In this document: one piece after another, positions 27,970 to 39,300 of the stretch
How the letters are laid out: every line of letters starts with the position of its first letter
Numbering within the stretch: the first letter of the stretch is position 1
Source of the DNA: Beroe forskalii
Lineage: Eukaryota > Ctenophora > Nuda > Beroida > Beroidae
DNA length: 64,000 nucleotides
NCBI GenBank assembly: GCA_011033025.1
Contig: WFMF01000092.1
Location: 434,001-498,000 of the forward strand
Direction of reading: 5' to 3'
The notes under the pieces: generated by a model
Told to the model about the DNA's origin: nothing
Database searches by the model: none
Seen by the model: only the letters and a program-made list of their open reading frames with translations
Program-made: the position numbers and the translations under genes

Positions 27970-29861
27970 ATGTCTCTGAACGCGACTGGCTCCCCCAACT
28001 CTACCTCAGTGGACGATCTGTTCCCCCCTAATGCAGTAGCAGACAAGTTGCTGGCAGGCGTGCTGTTCCTGTGCATGTGTGTGGGTATCCCAGGCAACCT
28101 CCTCTCCATGCTCTATTTCCTGCACAAGAAGAAGCGGGATCTAGCCACCTGTCTGTATGTGGCTGTCTGCACCGTCGACCTGTGTACCTCCTTCATCCAC
28201 CTGCCCGTCATGCTCGCCTTCTTCAGCGACCGGAAACCCGTCCTCTTCGGGTACAAGAGTTTCTGTACGGGCTGGTCTGTGATATTCACCTTCCAGCAGC
28301 AAGTCTCCATTTTCCTGGTTCTCCTGCTGAGTGTAACCCGGACTATCCTCATCGTGCGACCCTTCATGTCCATCAGCAAGGCCGGGGTGATCGGGGCTTT
28401 GGTGACCTTCGCCACTTCCAAGCTGGTGTACGAACTGACGCTCTTCCTCCTGGGCGACTACTTCGGACTCTACTACATGTACTCGTCAGCAGCTGTCTAC
28501 TGCTTCTACAACGTGAGCAAGGACCCGTGGAGTACGGTGGACGAGGTGCTGAGTGCCTTCATCCTGGGGGTGGTGCCTGTGGGCATCACCATTAGCTTCA
28601 TCGTATAGTGCGTTCGGAAAAGATTGTCACTTGCAATTTCCTGGAGAAACGGCTGCCGGAAGTGACTTTTTGATGCGATATTCGTTTTTTTCAGACATTT
28701 TTGGATTAAGATAATCGGGTTTTACCGATAACTAAGTTTTCTTAGCCCATTCTACGGCGGATTCAAATTTCTAATTTTTTGCTCCGCTGTACGAAACTGA
28801 CCACAAATTTCGTTATCAAAGAAAACATGCTATCAACGGACCCAGGAAGTGCGAGATAATCAAAATGAGGATGTTGCAGCACACGTGGATGCTTACTGGA
28901 ACAAATGAACTGTTTTTCGTCGAGTTGAAATAATCTTAAGGGGGTGCTTTGACCTCAAAAAGGATATGCTCCAGATAGGGCAATTGCAACTTTTGCTCTG
29001 ACGATTGCCTAGAAATATAACATTTAAATAACTTGATACGTTCGGTTATCGTGTTAGGCTATTAGTTCAGACCCTTCCGTACACGGGACAACCATTTTTA
29101 AGATTTTGAGTTATTGTCTTAACTTCAGAAACGTGTGTGCAAGATGTGTACTGCATTATCGGTTACTGAACTGTTAAATTTGCCACATTTAGCTCCAATC
29201 TTTATCAATCATACACGGTTAAATTGTACATAAATTTGCCCCGAATGTCAACCAATCATCCTATTCTTTAGTTAGTTAGTTTTGGACCTGAACGCCCTGA
29301 ATATGTCCTGAATAGTGAAATCGGACCATAAAAACATGGCCTAGAAGATGTAGAATTCGCCATACAGCGGAGCACCTGAAAGCAATCAAAAAACTAGCTA
29401 GATGACCCACTCAAAAATCTTCGTTAACACTGAAAATTTGCAATTCAGTCTGGTAGAGACCCTTGTACTCGAATATGTCGAAATTTTGACATATTTGGTC
29501 ATATTTGTCATTTTATGCCTGTAGTGACAATCATTTCCGAACGCCCTAATACATTGTACATTGCATAGCCATTGTATACCAGTACCCAGGAACGATCTAC
29601 AGGAACCACTTCATGTTCAACTACATCTGGCCCATCACGGAGGTGTGCTGCATGGCGCTGAACGCTGCTCTCAACCCTCTCCTCTACTTCTACCGCATGG
29701 AAAGACTCCGGTGGTTCGTCTTCAGGAGGAAGAGGATCGGCTTCGTGAAGATCCCCTTCAGTCGGCAGCACAATTCCAACAGTATTCGGTCTCAGGGTAA
29801 CTTCAAGAACTCCGAAATACCTTCCCCGACCTATGCTCATATTAAACGTAGACAGTCCTGA
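27970..29861 (+). pseudogene. Rhodopsin-family GPCR interrupted by a transposon
   Basis: The left part, 27970-28602, encodes an N-terminus with two N-glycosylation sites (LNATG, NSTS), TM1 with GIPGN, TM2 (VAVCTVDLC), TM3 starting SFCTGW with the conserved disulphide Cys and ending SVTRTIL in place of DRY, TM4, ECL2 with a Cys (AAVYCFY), and TM5 (GVVPVGIT). The right part, from about 29552 to 29861, encodes ECL3 (YQYPGTIYRNHF), TM7 with NPLLYFY in place of NPxxY, a basic helix 8 (RMERLRWFVFRRKR) and the tail. The intervening 939 bp is a transposon (28608-29546). ICL3 and most of TM6 are found nowhere between the parts, so the receptor looks incomplete even if the insertion is spliced out. It is probably a pseudogene. 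It resembles orphan invertebrate receptors; no ligand can be inferred. Confidence 0.75.
28608..29546. mobile_element. 939-bp non-autonomous DNA transposon inside the GPCR
   Basis: The ends are inverted repeats: left GTGCGTTCGGAAAAGATTGT and right ACAATCATTTCCGAACGCCC (complement GGGCGTTCGGAAATGATTGT), 24 bp with few mismatches. TA flanks both ends (28606-28607 and 29547-29548), the duplication expected of Tc1/mariner-type elements. There is no open transposase frame. The TA duplication plus the element's first base create the TAG that ends the left part of the receptor. Confidence 0.8.
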
Positions 29862-30399
29862 AATTTGGAGCTAGTGTTAATTTAACATATGACCAAATTT
29901 CAATCCGGTAGATTGTAGAAATTTTAGAAATGTAGTAGGGTCATTTCTAATTCATTACCTATCTTTTATTCTAAATGTTGATTTTACTTTAATTTTCGGT
30001 CTAAGTGCCCATGATTCTGGGAATTGGATTTTTTTAAATCTATCATTCCTCTGTGGATGGAATCTGCATGTTTGGGTAACTCCCAATCTTTGTTTTTTGG
30101 TTGATTGTGTTTATTTTTTAATTCATCGTATGATATTTCATGCTCAAAACCGACTGCTCATTCTGTTTTCTTTCATTCCAGTTGTTTGGCCATTGCCATT
30201 AAAATTGAGTCACTGTATTCATGCCGAGTTATGGTTGTGGGATGATCGGCAGGGTGGGTTCTAGTTAAGGTCGAAAAGAGTATTTTTGAACTTATTATGT
30301 CAAAACTCAAATCATGTCACTTTGTATCCTCAAAATCCAAATTCAATAAGAACTCGTGGTTATAATTTTCGACTCAACACCCCTTTCTAACCATTTCAG
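29862..30399. other. Spacer between the GPCR and the first visible HDAC exon
   Basis: AT-rich, no gene seen. It ends with the acceptor CTAACCATTTCAG of the first HDAC exon in the window, so at least its right part is HDAC intron. Confidence 0.5.
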
Positions 30400-33300
30400 C
30401 CTAAGAAGCAAGACGGAGACTACTTGAGAGCATTCTACGATATCATCCTCCCCCTGGCCATTGAGTACCAGCCTCAGATAACGTTCATAAGTGCAGGATT
30501 CGACTCGGGTCTCGGAGACCCACTGGTTAGTTAGAATTGTAATCGAATTTTATTCTTTCTTTAATCTCCAAAACGAGATCAACATAATATGTTGATATTC
30601 GACTGTGAGAATTGAATTACATTTTTCCGTTGGTTCTGCACACACCGTTTTGCAATATGCAAAAATATTATGCTATTTTTGTTTAATCTTTGATATCCTT
30701 CTTGTGAGTTACAAAATGATTTGTCTGACTAAAATTATGACATGTACATGATTATTTAAGTAGCTCTTTTCTTATCTGTGCTGTTGTCTGTAGGTTCCCT
30801 AAATTTTTGATTCTTTGTTTTCGCAGCATTGATATGATGCGGGGGGGGATCAGGTACTAAGTGCTTGACACAGGGTGTACTAACCGAGTTTTTCTGAAAA
30901 TTTTGAATCATGACCACCCACCCCAACACTTAGTACATTATACTAACTGCATTTGACCATGAAAAAAATGGGACCACCCCTTAATTGCATTAAATCAGTA
31001 TCTGAGACTCAATCTTTTTGGAAGAAATAAAATAAAGCAACTTATTGCACTATAAAATTCCATTGCTTGTGTATTCTCCATCATAAAAATATCAAAATCT
31101 GTTTTAAAACCTAAAAATGCAATTTCCATTGCAAAAATGTCCATTTTCAAAAAATATGTTTGAAAATAGATACCTGCATGAAATAAAAACCTTTCGAAAA
31201 TAATACCTACTGCTAGTCTGTGATTGATGATATATGAAAATATTAAAAAGTCTTAAAAACTAGTCACATCAGTGTATCATGAATAGATACATTATCATAT
31301 TAATAGTATAAAATTTAATCTATGATAATATTGCATAATTGGCATTAAAGATTCAGGAAGATGTCAAAAACTTTTTCTCATTTTCCTCAATGAGTAAGGT
31401 TGAACTAATTTCAACGTCAGGATGTAAATTCTCATAGTGATGTGGGATGTTATATTTCCAAACATCAGCCTGACATACATGACACTTCACTACATGATTA
31501 GTACACCGATTTCTAGTAGAGTAAGTTGTTGGCGATTTACCCCATTTGACAAAGTATGGGCAGTTACTTTGTAATTTGAAAAAGACCTTAGTGCCCCTCT
31601 TAGAACTCTTGTTGAGACTGAATGAACATGTTGTCTCCCCACAAAATCCGCAACTGTTAGTTAAGTCCTGTTTCAGGATATGGACGCCTACATGCTGTCT
31701 CATATGTTCTAGTTTCACCTTGAGTGGACACAGTTTACATGCTATTTTAGCTCCATGTGATAGATCAGATGAGGCTTCTGAAAGAGTAAGCCCCATGTCC
31801 ATGATGTAGCTCTTGTCAAAAGTAAACACTGTGCTACCCTCTGGTGGATTCAAGTTCAATTCTGGTTTTATTGGTGCAACTTCAGAACCTAGCACCTTCT
31901 CCACTGAGCCTTTGTGTTTACTATTCCAATTTAGCTTACCAGGAACAAGTTCGACGAGATCCAGTTCTTGAATAGTGAGCAAAAGAGTTGGACAATGTTG
32001 CTGATTTACATTGTAACTTTTAGCTGCTTTTCCTGCAATAATTATACCTCGTATTGCTGCAACAAAACACCTGTTCTGCTTCTTCATCAAAACCGAATCC
32101 CCAATCCTGATATCCTCTTCAATTTGATCAGCATCAGAGGATGTAGTACCTGCTGTTTTTAAATTGTGAATATAATGTAACAATGGACTCAATATAATGC
32201 TAATATGATGCCATGATTAACCAAATTATTTAGTTTTTAACCATATATATTCTGGCCCAGTCTCTAATAACTTTGACTTTGAGTTTTTGACTTTCATATT
32301 TGAGATAAATCAGGCATTCAATTAATAGTTACCATCGTTTCTAGTCATTCCCCTTATCCGTTTGAGTCGATCTTTAGATAGGGATTCACTTGAAAACATC
32401 TCCTTGATGATAGTTGCTTTGTAAACAACAGTATCATCAATATTGATTGTGTTTGAGGCAAGCAACTGCTCCCTAAGATCACTGCTCTCGTCTTCCTGGG
32501 ATTTTCTCATTAGAATCAAATGTGACATGGGTAAATTATGATAATAGGTAAAGCTATTTAAAGCTATATGTAAACATATAACCACCCTAACTACTGCTCC
32601 ATTCATTGCTCAAAATTGAAATATGTGAAAGATGTGTAGTTTATCATTGATTCTACATCTGGAATAGAACATACTTGTATGTCATGATTCACGCCATCAC
32701 TCGATTCATTGCTCAAGGAGTAAACTCGGTCCTCATTCAAGCCTATCAGCTTCCCCTTTGGTTTCTTGAGCGTTGTGAGATGACCATCACATGTTTCTTG
32801 AACTTCCTGTCCTAGATGCTTTAGAACATCAGCAAGTCCCTGCAATCTGCCAGTGTTCCAATGAAGAGAAACATCTTCATCTCCTATTGTGAGTTTATCA
32901 GCATTCCAAGATGCTGGGTTGGACTTATCAAGTGATATCCTTCCTGAAACTCTACTTGATTGTGACCATTCTGGATGGTCAACAGTGAGAATTTTGTCAC
33001 ACTGTTCTATTGAAGAAAATGCATTAATCAATGATGCTGAATCATCGCTTTGGTTGGCTAAAACCATCCTACCTCGACCAAAAGTTCTTTCTAGTGGGTC
33101 AGTCCCATTTTGGACCATATATAAAGGTTCTGTTGGGAAGAAAACTGCCGCTTTTGCTGAGCAAAAAATGGCATCTATAAATGTACTCTGTATATCGTGG
33201 TACAGCTGATTGTTTATACATGAAGTATTATGCTGATACATCCCCAAAAGTATGTATGCTGCTCGGGAAAATGTGCTGATCTGCTTCATAATAGTGGTGT

Positions 33301-36300
33301 CCCTGTAGACATAGAAGTGTAACAAGCCTTCCATCACCAATGCATACAGTTTAAGCTCTGAAATGGCCTTTTGCAGACGAAATGGAATTTTGCTATAGTT
33401 ACCCTCATCTAGCATTACTTCAATGAATGTGAGAAAGAATTTTGAAGCTGCAGGCACATTCTGTTTGTCTCTAGGGTATACTAACCTCTCAAGGGAAAGA
33501 GGCTCCAAACCTGATAAACCTAAAAGGTCAATGAGGTCTCTTCTTACAATAGGAACTCCAGCCAGCTGCACCGACTCGTTAGTAAAGCTTTGCCATAATC
33601 TTTTAACTAGATGCTTAGGATCAAAGCTGACGGTCTCCTGCCCTTTGCCACACAACTGGTCAACCATGGGAAGCTTGGATATGATCTTACCAACATCAGT
33701 TGTCAAATCTAGTTGATGAGAAAGAAGACTTGCCAAAGAAATCCTGCGAATACCATCTCCATCTGTGCAATAGTTCATCACATTCTTTCCAGTATGAAGA
33801 TGAACAAACTTCCTTACCGATTCGAATATATCATTGGTTCCATGAAAATCATCTTTACTGCAAGTAGGCCAAGAAATGGCTACTTTCACAACATCTGTGG
33901 TATTGAGCTTATTCAACCCAACAACAAGACTATCCTTAGGGACATGTATAACTCCCTCTTTCACTGCACTCTGAATTAGCTGTGCTTCTTCAAAACTGTC
34001 AAATTTTAAAAGCTCTTTATGTTCTTTTCCATGTTTGTAACAAACTCCCTGCAATGAGTCTGAAGGTTCATCGAATTTCAACCTTGGAGAAACATAGGTC
34101 TCATCAACCTTCACGGACACTGCATAAGAGTTGATGAAATCCACAGGAACATTACTATTCAAGCAGTCAGTGACAGACCAAGTAATTGGTGAGCGAAATG
34201 GTTTCATTGTTCTTGCCAGTCTATATGCAGTTGATGATGATGGTAAAAGATTCGCTTTATAGCAAATATCAAGAAGGCGGGGACCACCAATTTTGAGGAC
34301 CACAACAGCCAGGTCCTTGTCCTCTTGTGAGGGTCTCGCACGATAAATGCCATCTATGGCATCTTTAACTTTTTCCACAATATAGTTCAGGCTTCTATGA
34401 CCCTTCAAAGCCACAGTCAGTAGTTCTTTCAGTCTTGGAACATTGTTACTTGCCATTAAAGATACAAGTCTTTCATGAAGACTTAAACATTTACCAAGTC
34501 TAGCTATCTTCCTTTGACAATTCAACTCTTCCAACTTAAGCTTATTTTTGAACGTTTCATGGGCTTGTATTCGTCCACTTAACTGAGTAAAATTCAAATA
34601 TTTACAACCATGGAACGTTAAATCAGCAGCCATGCTCGAAGCCCTCGTTATTATTTCATTTAAAGCTTTATTATAACGAAGGTTATCACAGCATTTGTTT
34701 ACTGGATTAACATCATGAACATATTCATCTCGTATGATAAAGTTACTATTAAAGCAAGTCTCATGGTGTATTTTGTCATGATTTATTCTTATATGTGACC
34801 ATTTCGCAGAAACATCGTCGAGAAGTTGAAATGGAAATGTTTTGTGAATTGATTGGACATTCCACGTTAAACCACTACAGTATTTCTCATGCGCTTCTGT
34901 AGCAATGTCATGAAAAGAAGACGTTGTTCCTTCAGTAGAGCCTAAATTCGTGCTTTCACCAGGTGGCATTACATCATGCTGAACATGTTGAGTTACAGAG
35001 CTGTCATTAGTTGTTAGACAAGTTACATTCTGAGACTCAGCATAACCAGAACTATCATTAGTTGTTAGTACATTCTGAGACTCAGCATTACCAGAGCTGT
35101 CATTAGTTGTTAGTACATTCTGAGACTCAGCATTACCAGAGCTGTCATTAGTTGTTAGTACATTCTGAGACTCAGCATTACCAGAGCTGTCATTAGTTGT
35201 TAGTACATTCTGAGACTCGGCATAACCAGAACTATCATTAGTTGTTAGTACATTCTGAGACTCGGCATTACCAGAGCTATCATTAGTTGTTAGTACATTC
35301 TGAGACTCAGCATTACCAGAGCTGTCATTAGTTGTTAGTACATTCTGAGACTCAGCATTACCAGAGCTATCATTAGTTGTTAGTACATTCTGAGACTCAG
35401 CATTACCAGAGCTGTCATTAGTTGTTAGTACATTCTGAGACTCAGCATAACCAGAACTATTTGATTCATCATTGGCTGGCCGTGGTCTCTGAAAAGAAGA
35501 TGATTGGCAAATGGGGACTTACATTATGCTGTATGTAACTTGTACACATACTACATTTATACATAAACATGTAAGTATAGGTGTATAATTGATAGTGTAT
35601 ATGGTGTATACAATATACACCATATTACATAGTATTTAAATGCGTTATTTCATGGGTTCAGTGCGTGAACATCACATTGGAATTACCATGTCACAAGATT
35701 AGCATGTATCTATGCTATGTATGACTAAACCTCTATTAACTGACCCACAAATTCAAAAGTTAAGTATCAATTTATTTTTTCACTTTTATTGATTTCCTGA
35801 CAAAGCAAATGTGACAACCCTTCCCCCCCCCCTTTACTTCCTCAGTGAAGTGGTACCTGCCGTGGGTCAAAACAACTTAATAATTACGGAATATGTGACT
35901 TTGATAAGCATTTACCTTTGTCAAAAACTGGGTTATAAGCGTGTTATTGTTCCTACATGTGCTCCTTTGCAGTTGTTTGCAGGAACGGAGGTGCTTTGTT
36001 AGGTTATACTCATTCTTGCAATCACGTTTGCAATGAGAACACTGAAAGCTGTTAGACATACAAACCTGTATAATGTATATAGTATCAACTAAGTTTAATG
36101 CGTTTAAAAGAATTAATCATGATTTAACAACGCTATTAGGTGGCTTATTAAGGTCGCCATTGACTTAACACAATCAACGAAAGGAGGTGTCATGAATTAC
36201 TTTGGACGATAGAAACTGTTGAAAATGCAATGAGGGGAATGAAACGAGTAACGACATAGTTATACCTTTAAACTATAAAAAGTGATGTATAAGCATATAC

Positions 36301-39300
36301 CATATTTCAACATTGAGCAGCAAAAATGCAATGTTTAAAATTTCTAACTTAAAGTTAAGTTCGAATAATTCAAATAACGCATATATTCTATTTTCAATGT
36401 GATATGGACCTAACTAAGTATATAATCAATAATATATATCAGCAGCCCAAATCCTGATTCCTTACTTTGTCGAAGTCTCGGGCTTCGGCTCGTTGCACCT
36501 ATAACAGTTTACCCTATGAGCGAAATTGTTGCAATCGCAGCAAGAGCAACGCCAGTCACCATCTTTAACCAAGAGAGATTCGCCCTGATCTTTTGGCTTT
36601 CTGCAATTGGTACATCTCAGAATGCTTAGACGAGACATTCGTGTGCCACATGAACACTTCCAAGCCTTAGATGAGCGTTGTACTTTCGGCATTCTATTAT
36701 TGCAATATTACGGGATAACAATTTTGAAAACGTATATCTGTCATTTAAATATAAAATAACTTCTACCTCATTAACTAATTATTTAATTAGGCAATAAATA
36801 ATCAAACCTGGTTAGAAAATATTAAGTCTCAATGACCAATGGACTACAGACAGATTACTAATTTTGCAATATGGTATGCTATACCCTTTGGCAGTTATAG
36901 ATGATACCAATCACAGAATTTTACGTTTTTAAAAGGGAGATTGGGAGTTCCAATGGATGAAGATTGCTGTACGATAACAACAAGAAGAGTAATTAAGGTA
37001 TACGTTGTCATACCGAACGAAGCAAATGAACGATACAAAGCAAACAAGCAACTAGAAGACTATTGAAAGGCGGACGTAATTCGAGGTTCCAGAAAAAATA
37101 ACTTAATGATTCCATGTTAATTCAATAATTGGTAATTCGTACAATGATTCAAGATGGAGTTGTAAACAGGGAGACACGTGAATTTTGAATGCCTACAATC
37201 CCTGAAAATTAATAGAAACAAATCCTCTTACACCGCTTACACACAATATCAATGTATGGTGAAAGCAATACCGGATCACTTCATTGGCATTATCTAATAA
37301 AGCAATTAGTGCTTCAATGTGATTAGAGTTTTCTGCACCCATGTGTAAAGCTCAATCAAATTTGCTTGAGTGGAACAGTACCACAAATTCCGTGAACACA
37401 AATTCAATTCCGAGATAATCAAGTCAGGGTTCGCTCTGCACCTTCTGGTAATAATGTTGCAATCAATGTATAGGCCTCTTGTTGTGATATAATTAAAACT
37501 TCACTGATTTGAAATTAAAGAAATTAAAAACTTCTAGCCTAAATTTTTGAAATTTGTGTATAAATACTATTGAAACTGAAATTCTTTTAACATGAAACGT
37601 CTGGCTTCTGGGGCTGCTTGGGCCCCCACTTTAGATTGTGAACATTTGATACTCATTTGAAGTACTCTATTGGAATTCTATTACAGTATTACACTGGACA
37701 TGTACCAATACATATTGTAATAGTGATAATTTATATGCAAAGAAAAGTTAGAAATGGCTCTTCTATGATTTTTCGGTTAATAGTAGCATATTTAGATACC
37801 AAAGCACAAGCAGAAATTGCTGTTGAGTCTGACAGACTATACCTCCATATTTGTTCTCATAGGTCCAGAAAGCCACTAGCTAGAACCTCTGTTCTTTAGA
37901 CTTTTAGACAAAAACTTCATTTTCAAGCATTGAACTCGGCTAAATACTTCCAAATCTAAATTTGGAAATTCGTGAACCTTTTCGGAAGAAATTTTAGACG
38001 AGCCATGAAAATTTTTATAAACCAACTGAAAATATCACAAAATTTTGATACAACTACAGTCTACAGTCAACTACAGTCTACAGAGAAGGTTTCTGTATAG
38101 AAAGTTTCAAGTAAATTCATGCTGGATAGTATGGTATGCTGAATTAAGAAACCGATTAAGAACTTTTTAGGCTCAAAATCGTCAAAAATAAGAAACTTGT
38201 AGCCTGAAGTTTAATAAGTTTCTTATAAAAAAAAAACTAGTGTAATGTGTAACTACTCTTATATGAGATGAGGGGCCGCTGCAGGCTCCGTAATAATGTT
38301 TCAAATACTAAAAATAAGGTACGTATACTAAGTGCTACTTGAAAAATTTCATAGACCTATCATTTAGTACACATTCTCGTACTAAGTGATACTTTGGGAA
38401 ATTCTCAAGGATCACTCCAATTTTAGTACAATGATGACTAACTGTATTTCACACTCGGCCGGGACCCACCCACCCACAACCCTGTGTCATACTTAGTACC
38501 TGATCCCCTGTATGATGATGTTTTCCCCAAATCACTTTAGAATCATGTCCTTGAGCTTGATAAAACAGAGGTTCCCGGAATAACCAGTGTCACTACGAAG
38601 TCCCACTGAAATACGGTAACCTACCTACCAACTCCTTCTGGCCCTGCGAGAATAACGTTTATCCCGTGAACGAGGGCCCGTCATTGAAACTTACAACCCA
38701 ACGATACCTCTTCTCCATTCGTTTTTAACGGAACAGGAGTTTAAACTCAATCTTCGTCCACATCGAGATGAAAGCAAGTAGGAGAATTTGCTGATTTCTC
38801 AAGTAATATTCGACAATCTCGTCAGCAAGAACAAAACAAAAACGTTGTGGTCTAGGCTTCTCTGAGTTCGGGGCTTGAGTGGATTTAGGGCTGCAACAGG
38901 GGAGCTTTGGTGGTTTTGATGCTGACTTCTCTGCGGGTTGCCTGGCATTAAATATTTAAATGCGTTATTTCATGGGTTCAGTGTAGACATCACATTGGAA
39001 ATTACCATGTCACAAAGATTAGCATGTATCTATGCTATGTATGATTAAACCTGTATTAACTGACCCACAAATTCAAAAGTTAAGTATCAATTTATTTTTT
39101 CACTTTTATTGATTTTCCTGACAAAGCAAATGTGACAACCCTTCCCCCTTTGCTTCCTCAGTGAAGTGGTACCTGCCGTGGGTCAAAACAACTTAATAAT
39201 TACGGAATATGTGACTTTGATAAGCATTTACCTTTGTCAAAAACTGGGTTATAAGCGTATTATTGTTCCTACATGTGCTCCTTTGCAGTTGTTTGCGGAA

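Larger units (their letters stand above)
35633..38946. repeat. 3.3-kb tandem duplication, copy 1
   Basis: From TATTTAAATGCGTTATTTCA onward this segment is repeated at 38954-42175. Copy 1 contains intact transposase exons 1 and 2 (minus strand), the transposon's right end (decayed terminus near 38467-38512) and a broken copy of the first ~420 bp of the acyltransferase gene. Differences between copies are mostly one-base gains or losses in homopolymer runs. Confidence 0.9.

Noticed and set aside
28071..28595. 174-aa frame overlapping the GPCR in another frame
   Set aside because: Shadow of a GC-rich coding exon. The GPCR frame has the transmembrane segments and conserved Cys.
31546..33979. Plus-strand frames opposite the transposase
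   Set aside because: Antisense shadows. The minus-strand exons carry the fingers and the acidic motifs and join in phase.
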